NCBI GenBank assembly: GCA_030411725.1
Contig: MU839834.1
Span: forward strand, 1,054,001 to 1,118,000
DNA from: Echria macrotheca
Lineage: Eukaryota > Ascomycota > Sordariomycetes > Sordariales > Schizotheciaceae
Length of the DNA stretch: 64,000 nt
Direction: 5' to 3'
The first letter of the stretch is position 1. Each line of letters begins with the position of its first letter. Positions 12,600 through 24,999 of the stretch are shown here, piece by piece. The notes under the pieces were generated by a model that was not told the origin of the DNA, searched no databases, and saw only the letters and a list, made by a program, of their open reading frames with translations. The position numbers and the translations under genes were made by a program.

Positions 12600-13718
12600 T
12601 TGCGGCGAGGTTTTGCAGAACCTTGGGGGAGTTACAGCACCCAAGTGGGAGGGAGGTGTTTTTTTCCCCATGCTGCTGCTCCTTCTCTCGGACATCTGGT
12701 CTGAGGATGGCAGCTGTCTTACTGACCGGGACAAGCAATGAGGGAAAAAAACTTGGGAGATAAGGCTTTCACCAAACATCTCGTGGAAGTTTTTATACAT
12801 CACAGAGAGGATCACAGAACCAGGAATCAGGAAAAAAGATGAACATGATTACGAAAAAGTGGGATCGTTGACTTTATTGGGGGGAGGGGCATGGCGATGT
12901 TATACGACGAACGATATGATGATGATGACGGTTTTCCCTTTTTTTCATGTTCTCCTTTCGGGACTTGGGGACAGAGGCGTTTTCAGGCGAAATGGTTCGG
13001 CTTCAGCACGCATGAAGGGACGGGTTGTTGATTGATTGATCCATGGTTCCCCAGATAAAAAGAGAACAGAACCGGAATTTGAAAATTTGTTGTTTGCTTC
13101 TCCATCCACATGTCGGATGTACTTTGTAGGGTTTATTGCTGTACCTCGTGTACTTGTACTTGTACTGAATAGGATTCTGATGATGATTATTGAATCGTGT
13201 TTGATCAACGGAATATGGCATCCAAGTGTCTATATTACCTATTTATTCCCTTGCTGCTACTGCTGCTGCTACATGGGACATCTATCACCCCTTGCCTGAC
13301 ATACCGAACAACAACCTGGAACCTCTCCCTTCTCCCTCCCGACAAGCCTCACTCTCACTCTCACTAGAAAGTCAAGACAAAATTGTTGCTAAAACCCATT
13401 AATTATTATATCCAACATTCTTTCTATACCCATACAGTTGTCTCTCCTCCCCTCTAATGCAACCCACGCTATGCATTTGTAACGAAATATTCAACTCCCT
13501 TCCCATACCATACCAACTCCTCAGGGTGCAAAATATCACCTGCCCCCGCCGATCTATGCCAACAATGCAATCCCATCCTCTTCTTTTTTTCGTCTCCCTT
13601 GTCTTTTCGTCAAGTATATAGGTAACCACCCTCTTCAAAAGATGCCCACCTCTAATCCAATGCTATTTGCAACACACCATCATCCTATCTCATCCCCAGC
13701 GACCAGGAACTGATAAAG
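12600..13718. other. Intergenic region
   Basis: About 1.1 kb holding the BUB2 3' UTR and the promoter of the next plus-strand gene. Notably AT-richer than the coding blocks. No supported gene, structured RNA or repeat family. Confidence 0.6.
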
Positions 13719-14397
13719 ATGCACTGCCCAATCCTCACCTTCGTAGCGACCGCCATATTAATATTCCCGACCATCCACGCCGGAGAGAGTCCCGTCCGAC
13801 CCAACATCAAAAGACAGTTCATGTCGTGCGCAGAGACATACGGCGAGAGCTGGATCCCCTGCGGAGACGTGGTATGTCCTCTGCTAACCAAACCCGCAAC
13901 GACGGGAACTAACACCGAAACAGGCAAGCACGTTCTGCTATAACCCATTACTTGGCCAAGTTCGTTCTGCAGCTCCCCGTGAAGGCGCAACTGACATGTC
14001 GTAGTCATGCTGTGAGACGGATAACGGCTACTGCGACCCAGGTACCCATTGTGCTCCGGTCCCTGGCCATTGTTGTCTTGATGTGAGCCGTCCCCACACA
14101 CCCCAGGCTTGGGCTGACAGCCAATAGGGTGAGGACCTCGCGACATGCGCTCGAAATGCCGGTTTTCAGTTGCCCGCTGGCATCGATTTGACGGACCCGG
14201 CCAAACTGGGACCTGGATTGCATGTCTCAGGAGTCGGTCTGAACAGCTCAGCCCTCAATGCAACTCTCGGTTCAAACGGGACAAGCCCCGACTTCCGGGG
14301 ACAGAATAGCCCGTATGTCCAGGTGTCGGTTGCGAGCAGGCGTCATGTTGCTTGGATCGCGGCTGGGGTTGGTTTTGTTAGGGTATTCTTCTTTTGA
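13719..14397 (+). CDS. Small cysteine-rich secreted protein, possibly GPI-anchored
   Basis: Four exons, 13719-13871, 13924-13959, 14005-14082 and 14128-14397, with three introns of 45-52 nt, give 178 aa. Residues 1-22 are a signal peptide. A KR dibasic site at about 31-32 could be a Kex2 cleavage site. The mature part has ten cysteines spaced C-x10-C-x7-C-x8-CC-x6-C-x5-C-x6-CC-x8-C, with CCLDGEDLATCARNAG at its end. This is followed by a Ser/Asn/Gly-rich stretch with three N-glycosylation sequons (NSS, NAT, NGT) and a hydrophobic C-terminus (VAWIAAGVGFV) that could be a GPI-attachment signal. I recognise the cysteine pattern as one seen in sordariomycete secreted proteins but know no function. 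The second donor (GTTCGT) is weak. The last exon might be cut differently near its end. Confidence 0.75.
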
Positions 14398-14439
14398 TAT
14401 GGAAACGGTCCTCGTTGGATATGGAAACGGTCCTCGTTG
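14396..14439 (+). repeat. Perfect 22-bp tandem duplication across the stop codon
   Basis: Two identical 22-nt units, 14396-14417 and 14418-14439, beginning with GATATGGAAACGG. The first overlaps the TGA stop of the cysteine-rich gene. A partial third copy (GGAACGGTCC) follows. Confidence 0.9.
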
Positions 14440-14558
14440 GAGGAACGGTCCCAGCATCTCTCCTATGGACAGAATGGGCTATGGCACCAGGTAGAGGTAC
14501 CGAATTTAGCTCCATGTCGCATAGTGATACCCATCAAAAATCCCATCTCCGTGACACC

Positions 14559-16052
14559 TTAGTACAAAGGACAGCCGTCCTGAGCACGCATGAAAGCGTT
14601 CGAGAAGAACTCTTGCATAGCCGAGTAGTGGAACAGGATGCCGCCTAGCACGGCGATATGCCAAAGGTTATGGCTGCCGCCGACGTAGTCAAACATGCCG
14701 GGAAACCACCGCTCCGGGATCTTGCTGGCGTACACAAAGGCACCGCAGAGATAGACGAGAATGGACTCGAGGATGGGCGAATAAAACGTCAGGACGAATT
14801 CGGGACCTCGCGTTAGGCAGATCTGGAGGATAGGCAGGAAGCCGGTAGCACCGAGTCCGACATAAAAGGCAACTCTGGCCCAGGCCATGTCGGCCCCGTT
14901 GAACCTCGGGTGCCACGGGAGGATAACACCGCCTATGCCCAAAACGGCTGTCGTGATCATGTACACCCATCGGCTGACGGGTTCGCAGTAAAATGCCGTG
15001 TACTCGGTTGTCATGATGGATGCCGCGATAAGGAGCGAGATGCCGGTATAGTCGACACAGGCGAACATGGAAATCAGGTTGACATCGGCAACCGAGTTCA
15101 TGGTGTGCCAAATGGTGCTGCAGACTAGGCACTGGCAGGCGGCGAAAAAGAAGACTGCCGCGACAAAAACGTCGGCGTTGGTGCTGAGGGAAAAGTTGGC
15201 GCTGGTGGGATAAAAGTAAAAGGCTATGGACAGGACGAGAATGAGGCCGAGGGCGTGGGACCAAATGTTGACAAGCTCGTTGGAAAAGAGAAAGGCGGAC
15301 TGCACGCATGCTAGTTTCGTCTCGGAGAACCGGTAGCCGTTGACAATGTGCGGGTTGATTCTCCAGGGCATTGGCAGATCCTCGTAGCTGAGCAAGCCGT
15401 GCTCTCTCGCTCGCGTGACGGCGCGTTGGATGTGGTCCTCGAGCGTCTCGGCAGCCCGCATGGCTCTCTCGATACCTTCGTCCATGACCCGGCGACCCTC
15501 GTCCATCAGGGTGCCGGCCGCGTTCGCCAGACCCTTCTCCCGCAACTTGGCCGCCTGCGTCTCGATGTCCTGCAACATGGAATCCAGCAGTTCGATGCCG
15601 ACCTTGGCCTTCTCGTTTAGCGTCCCGGCAGCCGTCATGGCCTCGTGGTAGCCGGCTTCCAGGGTTTCCACCATAACATGCAGTCTCCTCCGACCCGCCC
15701 CCATAACCTCTTCCGACGCTTGCGAGCATCTTGTCCGGACAGCCTCGAGGGTCGCGAGGGCGGCCGAGACGCCCGAATCCAGCTTCAGCTCGCCATAGTT
15801 CTCCCAGTAGTCCCACCGCTTCTCCAGCTCGGACAGGAGCAGGTCCATCTTAAGCAGCAGCCCTTCCTCGCCTTCGACGATGTGGTTAAGGATGGATTTC
15901 CTCCGCGGCATGTAGTGCGAGTGTCTCCGCCTTCGGACCGCCGGACGGTCTTGTGGTTGCGCTCCGGAAGCGAGCGCATCGTGTTGCTCGTCGCACGAGC
16001 CGAGGGGGGAAAAGCGGCTGGCGGGACAGCCCATGTTTGACGAGACGTCCAT
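14559..16052 (-). CDS. PAQR/Izh3-like seven-membrane-segment protein
   Basis: Single exon, 497 aa. Progestin/adiponectin-receptor family; yeast Izh proteins act in zinc and sterol homeostasis, and Izh3 also has a long N-terminal domain. Residues 1-240 are soluble, with a helical, probably coiled-coil stretch (about 60-220) rich in Glu, Ala and Leu. The membrane domain begins near residue 265. PAQR metal-site motifs are visible: ELVNIWSH (ExxNxxxH) before segment 1, SVADVNLISMFACVDYTG in the middle and GGSHNLWH (HxxxH) before the last segment, so the putative hydrolase/zinc site looks complete. Start 16052 is the first ATG of the frame. It is convergent with the cysteine-rich secreted gene; the two stops are about 160 nt apart. 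Confidence 0.88.
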   Translation of the reverse strand: MDVSSNMGCPASRFSPLGSCDEQHDALASGAQPQDRPAVRRRRHSHYMPRRKSILNHIVEGEEGLLLKMDLLLSELEKRWDYWENYGELKLDSGVSAALATLEAVRTRCSQASEEVMGAGRRRLHVMVETLEAGYHEAMTAAGTLNEKAKVGIELLDSMLQDIETQAAKLREKGLANAAGTLMDEGRRVMDEGIERAMRAAETLEDHIQRAVTRAREHGLLSYEDLPMPWRINPHIVNGYRFSETKLACVQSAFLFSNELVNIWSHALGLILVLSIAFYFYPTSANFSLSTNADVFVAAVFFFAACQCLVCSTIWHTMNSVADVNLISMFACVDYTGISLLIAASIMTTEYTAFYCEPVSRWVYMITTAVLGIGGVILPWHPRFNGADMAWARVAFYVGLGATGFLPILQICLTRGPEFVLTFYSPILESILVYLCGAFVYASKIPERWFPGMFDYVGGSHNLWHIAVLGGILFHYSAMQEFFSNAFMRAQDGCPLY

Positions 16053-17078
16053 GGTTGGTAGCGGATGCAGCGGCAGGTGCCGTCTCGTTCTATCGGGCAG
16101 AAAGTCGACGTGTGGTTATGTATTGTTGACGGGACACGAAAATAATAACGGCTAGACGTCAGACTGGTTCATGTGCACCGTCGGAGCAGCAATTGCATCG
16201 GCCGGGTGATCGAGTGGGTGTTTGCAGTAGTGGTGTGTATTGTTGGCGTATGTAGGGGGCGAAGTTGGAGGTCCGTCCAAACAATAAGCGTCATACGGGT
16301 AAAAAGCACACAATGGTCTACCGTGCGAAAAGTCGAAGCAAAGGAAAGCAAAGGGAGAGAGTTCCACCAAGCACTTCCGGCTGTGTATCCGTCAAAGAGA
16401 GAAACAATCTGGATATGACGAGAGAGAGAGAGAGAAATGGTGAGAAATTAAAAGGTCAAAGAGGGACTCCGTCTGGGCTGAGGGGCGGTGATGGGTACAG
16501 TACAGAAGTACTTTTTGGAAATGGGGGCTCCTCATTTCGGAAACCCGACTGGCGGGTCCCTGGCCAGCTGCCCAATGGCATGCTTTCAGCCCGCCACATT
16601 CGCCAATAGCGTGCTGCGTTGCGCTGCAGGGACCCATAAGGCATGCGCCGGCCAAGTCTGGGCACCAAGCTTTCCAGTCTTGGTCGTTTGCAACCTGAAC
16701 CGCTGGCCGTATCAAATGCTTCTGATTTTGTCTCTCTACTCTACACGTGTAAATCCTTCGCCAGCTCGCCGAGGTAAAAACGTCTTGACCTCCGTCATTC
16801 GCCCCTCCTGCACGCCACAAAGGGGAACAGCAACCCACGCGCCTCATCATCGATATCTGCAGCGGGGTCTAGTGTACTAACTACATTGGCACACGTCGCT
16901 GTTGGGCGTGGCATTGGGAGCTGCAAGTGGGCATCTCGGTTGCTCGACATCTCGACACCGACAGAGAGAATTGTTGTCTCCACAGCTCACACACACCCGA
17001 GCGACGTCACCGCCTCACCACCAAACCCCGTCTCCCTTGGTACCCACCGAGACCGAAGCGCAGCAACACCAAAAAACC
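16053..17078. other. Divergent intergenic region (PAQR / THOC5)
   Basis: About 1.0 kb between the PAQR and THOC5 starts. It contains a short (GA)n run at about 16422-16435. No supported gene. Confidence 0.6.
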
Positions 17079-17914
17079 ATGGCCGTCGAAAGCCACATAA
17101 CTGACCCCGCGCTGGCCGCCGCGCTCGAGACATCCCGCGCGGCGCGGGACCAAGCCGCCGTGCTGGTCGACATGTTCGCGGCAGCAAGCGCATCCCACAA
17201 CAGTTCCTCCTCCTCAGGGGGTGGTGGTCCCCTCCCCGCCGCCGTCCTCGCCGACCTCTCGAAGCAACAAAAACTCCTCATGACAAACATGGCACAGCTC
17301 CGCGGCCTGCACCGGGTGGCGCACTTCCGCGCGCGCGAGACGAAGGCGCACACGGCCGTGGCCCGCCACGAGGTCGACGTGCTGCACCTGCAGCTCCAGA
17401 ATCTGTATTACGAACAGCGCCATCTCGAGGGCGAGATCTCGGCTTGCGAGTCGTTTGAGTACGTCTTCCTTCTTCTTCTGAGACTACTGCGGGACTTCAA
17501 AAACCAGAAGCTGACGGTTGACCCCCCAAAAAAGCCACACCTACCAATCCCTCCCCCTTATCCCCGTCCAAGACTTCCTCACTCTCCACCCCGAGCACGC
17601 CGAAGACGACGAGACGGCCCTCATGACGGCCCGCATCAACCACGAGCGCATGGAGCGCGAGGCCCTCGAGCAGCAGCGCCAGGAGCTGATCAAGCGCAAG
17701 CAGAAGCTGATTGCCGAGAACAAGAAGCGAAGGGACGACCTTGCTAATCTGGACAAGGATTTGGAGAAGTATATTGATGTGAGTTTTTTTCTTCTCGTCT
17801 TTGTTTTCATCTCACCACGAGTGAAGCTGGAAGTCCGCTCGGGTTGCTGACGGAACCCAAAAAAAAAAATAGGCGGCGAAACCTATCGAGAAACGGTTCG
17901 AGAAGGTAGTCTGA
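17079..17914 (+). CDS. THOC5: THO complex subunit 5 (THOC5/Fmip family)
   Basis: Component of the TREX/THO complex for co-transcriptional mRNP assembly and nuclear export. Exons 17079-17458, 17535-17778 and 17873-17914 (donors GTACGT and GTGAGT; branch CTGAC upstream of the first acceptor) give 221 aa. Family hallmarks are LQLQNLYYEQRHLEGEI and, made across intron 1, HTYQSLPLIPVQDFL. The rest is a charged coiled coil (about 130-205). An Ala/Ser/Gly-rich insert lies near residues 30-55. The length matches the short fungal THOC5 proteins rather than the 680-residue animal ones. The third exon encodes only 13 residues before the stop, so its acceptor is the least certain part. Confidence 0.82.
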
Positions 17915-18278
17915 ATGGATGGAACGGTTACTCCAGCATACCGTAGAGGGAGAGAGGAAGTGCTGGTGAGTATGCATTGGGATATGCATACACAACTTAG
18001 CGGAAGCCTCATCCTCCAAGCTCCAGGTTATGACTTGGAATGGTATGTTTATTCTCCGTCTCTCCTGTCTTGGACGCCTTGCCTTGGGCTTGTGCTTACC
18101 AGGGACTCCTAGAGGGTAGCTTGGCATAGATTACTGCTTTGGTGTGAGGGAACAGCCATGACAGGAATTTGTGACCTCCCCGCAGGGATAACACACTGCC
18201 CAAGGTTGGAGCTTGCTTCACCATCGAGTCAACTGGGTAGGAGCATATCAGAGCAATACCAAAGCCATGTCAACGCGG

Positions 18279-18439
18279 CGAATCTGCCGTCTATTCTAGT
18301 GTAGTAACATATGTACTACTTTGGCCAGAGAATATACCATACAACTCTTCGAGCAGGTTGACGAATCTGCCGTCCATTCTAGTGTAAAACATCTGTACTA
18401 GGCCAGAGAATATACCATACAACCCTCCGAGCAGGTCGG
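18279..18439. repeat. Imperfect tandem duplication (about 80-bp unit) in the THOC5-UBR1 gap
   Basis: Copy 1 (18279-18360) and copy 2 (18362-18439) share CGAATCTGCCGT at the start, the core GGCCAGAGAATATACCATAC and GAGCAGGT at the end. Differences are mostly C/T and G/A transitions plus one small indel. The rest of 17915-18571 is 3' UTR of the two convergent genes, with no other feature seen. Confidence 0.85.
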
Positions 18440-18571
18440 CCAATCTTCCTGCTACAAAGCCAAACAAAAAGCGGGAGAAGTCCTTGAATCTTTAATGTGC
18501 ATAAACCCTCTTGCCGCTGTGTCCAGACCCAACTTCGCTATGCATCCCAGTGACCCCTCCCCATTTCTCCG

Positions 18572-21500
18572 CTAAATAGTCTCCCACCCACCATTGTTGA
18601 TATCCGCCTCCAACCGCCGACTAATCAGGCTCGGCACGCCGTGGCCGAGCCAGAGATTTCGGAGCATGGAATCATAGCGCTTCTGATGCAGAAACAGCTG
18701 TCGTCCATGGCGGAGCCCCATGTCGGATTCACCATACTTGTCAATGTAGGGCGCATTCGTAAACGAGCCCGACATGCGGTGCAGATAAAAGACGCAGCAC
18801 TTGCGGATGTTGATAAAGAGGCCAATGTTCTTCTGGCACCTAGATGACACGAAACTTGATTAGCAACCTGCCCGTAATAAAAGAAGACAAAAACATACTT
18901 TCTCATGTGCTGCTGGGCTCCGCCAATCCGAATGGCCTTGTTCCGCCCTTCCTTCAGCTCCTTGGAGCAACACACTGCCTGGCTACAGAAGAGCTCGCCA
19001 CAGAAGAGGCAGATGGTAGGGTCGGTGAGATCTTTATTCTTGGTTGGACACTTTCTTCGCGTGCATTCTTCAATCAGCGTGTCGTAGTTCATCGGCAAGC
19101 CCACCAGCTCAAAGATGGCCGGATGGCTGACGGATCCCAGCGGCCACATGGCCTGGTGTCTCGACCAGCCGGCCACCAAGTTCTTGGTATCCTTTGGCCA
19201 GCCACACTGAGCACCCAGGGGCGTCAGCGCTGTGAGCATCTCGTCAAACGAAGGCAGACGCAGGGCCTCGGTGAGCCGCTCGAGCTCCTTCTGCTCAGGG
19301 TTGGGTGAGACATGGGTGTTGAAGTCGACGCCAAACTTGACGTGCAAGAGAATGACGCATTTGCGCAAAAAGACCAGCGCGTATTTCCGGACAAATTGGT
19401 ACCAGCCCGCCAGATTGTCGAGGCCGGGCTGCTTGAAACCTTTGTTGTCTCCCATCGGGACGTCTACCGACCTGGTATGATCCCGAGTGATGGCAAGGTC
19501 CATCTCCACCAAGGACTCGCAGAACCGGGCAAAGTTGACCAAGGCGGGGTCCGTATCTGTCTTCGGACTGTAAATATTCTCGAGCCAGAGCCCGACGGGC
19601 ACGTTCCGTCCGAGGTGGTATGTCACCTTGGTAAGCTCAGCTAGGTAGCACAGCCGGACGAGATGGGCAATGTCGATTTTCTGGGCCGCAGCGACGCCAA
19701 ACACGCACTTGCAGAGGAAGATAAAGGGGTCTTGACTCAAAAGCGGTTCGTACGTTTGTGCTGGCGCGCTGGTATTGTCGGTTTCGCCGTCCAGATATTG
19801 AGCCATGAAAAGCTGGCAGTGCTGGCGCTCGCTGTCGCTGCGGTACTCGGCCTCCACCTTGTTCTCGCCGGCGTCACGGAGACCACCAACAGAGATATAA
19901 GATGTGACCGTCTCGCTCAGGATCCGCAGTTGGGTGAGAACTTGATCAGGGATCTTCTCCAGGAATGTCATGCCGTATTCGGCCTCCACACCCCGCTGCT
20001 GGATCTCTACGGCAGAGATGGAATACCCAACCGAGGACGCCAGGACGTCGCTGCCATAAAGCTCGTTGTTCTCGAGAATGCTGGGACCGACGGGGTGTTT
20101 TGTGACGATGCCGTTCTTTCTCAGGGTATCTCTGAGCCGACGGTACACATTCACAAGCTCCCGCATCATGCTGTTGGTATCCGGGGTTGAGCCGCGGCTC
20201 ATCGCGTCGGGGGCCGATATGATGGAAAAGGTTTCGCTGTAAGGTGTGCCAGTCGATATGGAGCGGCCACCGACGTCAACCCAAGCGTCATCTAGGAGCT
20301 GAGAAGATCTCTCGGCGATATTATTGACCATCATGCTCGAGGTGTACGAGGCGAAGCTATTCTGGGTCTGGTCCGGCGGTCTCGCCGCCCCGAGCGTGTA
20401 GTATGCCGAATGCATTTGCGTCTCCAGGAAGTTGGTGAAGGGGGTTGACGGGACGAGCGGGCCGGGGTATGATTCTTCCTGGCCTTTCCAGATGATTGGC
20501 AGGAAGGCATTGCCGAGTGCTTTGCAAAGAGGGCAAACAAACTCCAGTCGTCCTGTATCCTCGGGCGCATGTCGCGCAATCTGCTGGCTGTGCCTCCGAA
20601 CGGTGGCATCATAGTATGCTTCAAAGCAGCTATAATGCATGATGTGTCCGCATCCGATCGCAACGGGACCCGCCTGACATAGCTTCGACGGGAACCCCTT
20701 GCCAATGACCTGCCGTACCGTCTCGAACACTTCTCTGTTACGGTTGACCTTGTGTACGACTTGGCGGTTTTCGTGGGCGACGCCGAAGGGCCGAATGTCT
20801 TCGGCAGATCGGTCGAGATTGTCGGGCGTGTTGAAGGCCTCTCGGACGAAGTCGGGGTCCTGGAAGTCCGTCTGCCGAAGAATTTGGCTTTCGGTGAAGA
20901 AGGCAAAAGTACCAAAGAGCCGGCGGTCATCTGTTTCTTCCTGGCACAGAATACAAGTTCCGGATGGGTACTTCCAAAAGTTCCTATGTTCTTCCATGGG
21001 TGGCGCTTCTTCCTCTTCGAGATCGTCCACGTCGCCCCAGTTGATGTCTCCCTGGTTCTCCATGAAGCTCTTTTGCTGTGCCTGGAACTGGGCCATGACC
21101 TTTGCTTGCCGGTCCAAAGCTGCCTTCTTCTTCTTTTCCCACTCCTCATCGTTGCTGGTGCTCGCCGGCGAGGCCGTGTTGATGCGGTCCACCGATAGTC
21201 CCAGACGGTGGTAGGCCACCTCGAAAGCGCGCGGCCGCTTCTGGCTCATCCTCCGAAGAATGAGACCAACTTTGGGGTGACAGGATTTGAGGTTTTCCTG
21301 CGACGAGATTTGATTCAACAGCGACACAATGGTCTTGGCCAGAGGGGCTTCTGGCAAGAAATTGCTGCGAGCTTGAATAGCGAGGGCATTGGAGATGAAG
21401 GAGGGGGTTGTCGTGTCGTCTTCGTGGGTCTGATCCTCTGAGAGAGCAATGAGTATGAGGTGCAGCACGACTTGGAGGAATGTCTCGATGCGGGTAAAAG

Positions 21501-24500
21501 GCACCTGCGGGGTGAATCTGCTGGAAACTAGGGGATAGAGCAGCGAGTAGTAGATGATTTGCGCGAAGACGCCCGTGCTGGTGAACTCCGAGAGCCTGGA
21601 GAACACATGGGACGTGATTGGGCGCAGTCTAGGCTCGTAGACGATGTCCTCCAGAGGCTTGCCCATCTTCTTCGCCATCCACTTGCGCCAGGCCGTCTCG
21701 GCTTCTTCACGTTGATTCTTGTTGTAGTGTGCAATGTAGGGGTCGACGTCCTCGAGGTACTCGGGCTTCAGCTCGAAAGTTCCGATGTCAGTGAGCCCCT
21801 CAGGCGGCTTGAAGGTCGTCATCTCATCCAGCAGCCTGTGGAATTCCTCCTGTTCCTGGAACTTGTCGGGAAGCTTGTTGCATATGTCGGAGAAGGACAT
21901 CGGTTTGAAGCACAGAACATGGGTGAGGTCCCGCCGCATTGACGGTACGTGTGAGCCAACGTTCTCCTCGTTCTGCATCAAGGACGTCCGGTCGCTGAGC
22001 AGGACAATGAGCAGATGGACCATGTCTTCCACAACGTCCAGATGTTGGATGTCGTCCTGTGCCCTCGACTTCTGCTCGAAGATGCCCTTGACCCACTTCT
22101 CCATACCGAACCGATCGACCATGGAGGCCAGCACGCGACTTGGATCGCACACCACCAACGCCGTCTGCAGCAAGAAGATATCCCGGTGATGTGACACATC
22201 CCGCTGCGTAACGCCGCGGTAGGTGCCTGCTTGGTGTCGAAGGCTGAGACCGTTGCGAACCCACATGCCAGCCTTCATCTGAGCGAGCCAGGCGCAGACG
22301 CGCAGCGGGTAATCGAAAGCTGCCATCAAGTAATCCTCGGGAGAATATTCGCGCCTAGGCATGGTCTTGCGCCCCATGGACCGGGGCTTTACCACGAGTT
22401 CCTGGGTTGTGAACGTAAGAAGAGCTCGGAGCTGCTCGATGGGCATGGCCTTGCCACATTCGATCAACCAGGACAGTGTGTAGTGCAATGCGTGATGGAA
22501 ACTGATGTATTGCTCCTCCACAACAAACTTGACAACGCTGAATGTGCGGCCCGAGGTGTCGAATTCAAAGTCGCCGATTGTCTTGAACCTTACTTCATCC
22601 TTGATCTCAGACTGGCTGAACCGGTGCCGCTCGGCCCCGATCGAGTTGACAATAACGCTCTTTGCTGCCAGGCGGATGGCCCTCGATATGTATTCAGAGT
22701 CTTCTTCCTTGACGTTGCGGAACGACTCAGCGAACTGTCTACATAGCCTGTTGATCTCGCGCGTCACCAGGGAAGCACTGATCCAACTATCTGTCTCGTA
22801 CTCGACGTGCTCGCCCACTGCTCGCAGGTTGGGGCAGATGCCTTGGTGCAGTTTGACGAGATCCAGAAACTGCATCATGTAGCGGTCCTCCGCTCTCAGG
22901 TGCTCCTGTACGTTGGGCGAGCCAAAGAGGTATTTCAGATCGAGGAAGAAGTGGTACATCCGGCGGTTCGTAACCGACCCGGTGTCGAATGCTAGCACGG
23001 CGTTGGATGCCACGTCCCATGGGTGCCCCACCTGGCGAGTGGTCAGGAAGGTGTATAGAATCGCCATGAGACTGGTGAGGAAGTTGCCACGCTCAACGAT
23101 CTCTGCCGTGATAGACGGGGTCGTCAGCATCTGGAGTGAGATATTGATTATCGAGTGATCGGGTTCTCGATCACCGATCAGGTAGAGCTGGGCTAGCGTT
23201 GTGTAGAGACCGGCGAAACGAAGGCCGAGGACTCGCTTGAACTGCGGAACCGTAACGACGGTCGAGATATAGAGGGACCGCAGATCATTCCGGACCTTCT
23301 TCCACATCCTCAAGTCGAACAGTATCATCCAGTCGAGACGGACACGCTCAAAGAGATCCTCTGCCACGGGGATGTCCTCCTGCTCCACGTACCCTGCCGG
23401 CGTGTCGAGCCAATACCGGCCAGGGTTTGGAGGGGTGGCCTTCTCGCCCTTAGCCAGACCCGGGGTTTTTGGTATCTCGAGGTGCGCTTTGGCATACACC
23501 GTCGGGGCGATGAGGGGCTCGGCGGTATCCGAGTCGGACGGCGTTAGCTCTCGTTCGCGTATGCCGCGACGGGGAGCCGGTGGCGGTGGGGGCGGATAGC
23601 CAGCAGTAGTAGCCTCTCCGACCTCATCGGCAGGGTCATCTCCCCATTCCAAGTCGGCTTCTTCGCGGGCATCGAGCATAATTACGTCGTCGTCATCGCC
23701 ATCGCCGTCCATGTCCCCGCTCTCGGGCGTGTTGTCGCCATTCTCGTCCATCTCCCCGTCGTCGTCACTAGCTTCGTCGGCTGGAGCTTCCCGCCGGGCG
23801 GCTTCACGGGCCTGCCGAAGAAGCCGGCTCTGCTGATCGTAGAATGTGTTACTTTCACTCTCCTCCCGATCGATAAGGTCCTCGTCATCAATACCGTCCT
23901 TGCCAACGTCGGCGTGAGTTGCTGGGCTACCCCTGTGCCACGGCTTGAGCATCTCTTCGCATACAATATGCCTCAGAATATGGCTGTCGTCGCCCACGTT
24001 GCAGCCAGATATGTCCCTGAGCCACTCGATTATGGTCCCGCACATCTGTTCGCGAAAGATGTCCCTTGCCGAACGAATGGTGACCGTTACCCTGATCCGC
24101 TCAAGCACTTCGGCAACCTCCAGCAGCTTCTCCACGCTCTTATCGTACATCAATATACTTCGGCCGATGGCATCGGTCTCATAGGCCTTGGCAAGACCCA
24201 TTGACAAGGACATGCTGCAGGCACGGGCGACTTGGTCTCTAACGTCGATGACGGTGTGCTTCTCATCGTTCCAGAGTAGGATGGCCCATTCTCCCGGTGG
24301 CTCGATATCTCCGCCGCAGTACGTTGACGAGAGCCTCGACATGCGCTCGTCCAGCTCAATAGACTCGACCGTCTTGGCTTGCCTCAGTTGTTCCGGAGAG
24401 CACGAGATGACGTCGCAAATGTAGTCAAAGACCCTGCCGATGGTCATAGACATGCTCGCCACCAGATCTGGGGGCAGGCTGGTATCTTTCCCTTTTCCCT

Positions 24501-24999
24501 TGTCCTTGCCCTCGCCCTCCCATACCGAGTGTATCGTGCAAAACATGGGCCGTTTCCAGGCTTCGGGATCTCCGCAGTCGCAACATCCGCTATTCCCAGG
24601 TGATATGGAGATTCGGACCATGTGGTCGGTGTGATCCGTCGCCTCGAAGCACTTGCTGCACAAACAGCAGGTGTCGTCGGCACTGCATGTCCGGCAAGCA
24701 TACGATGCTTCGCCCGCCTTGAATATATGGCCGCATGGCTTGCCGCGGGCGCTCTCGGTGTATTCGGCGCCCTCGATAGCCCCCTGGGCGTCTTTGAGCT
24801 TGAGCGTGCCGCCACGAGCCGGGCCGCCGGTCGGGAACAAGAGGTTCATGTATTCGGTCCTTCCGCCGACCATGGACCAGTACAGGCTGGTAAGAAGCTC
24901 GCGGGAAGCCTCATCGCTATAGCGGTATTTGAAGCGAGCAGGGTGTTCCAGCAGAAGCTGGCAGAGCTGCTGCTCCTGTGTTGACATGGGCGCCTCCAT
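18572..24999 (-). CDS. UBR1: E3 ubiquitin ligase, N-recognin UBR1
   Basis: RING-type E3 of the Arg/N-degron pathway; recognises destabilising N-termini and ubiquitinates them with Rad6. Exon 1 is 24999-18899 and exon 2 is 18839-18572 (donor GTATGT, acceptor TAG); 2,122 aa, close to family length. Order: UBR-box zinc domain (about 88-160; CGHIFKAGEASYACRTC, CCDCGD), ClpS-like type-2 site (about 225-290; WAILLWNDEKHTVIDV), an acidic disordered stretch near 410-450, a helical body, a RING-H2 (about 1347-1495; CILCQEE, CGHIMHYSCF, CPLCKALG), and the C-terminal auto-inhibitory zinc domain (CLFCGELFC), completed across the intron with CCVFYLHR. ATG 24999 starts a MEAPMSTQEQ sequence; eight codons upstream stay open but begin with no ATG. 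No frameshift seen. Confidence 0.95.
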
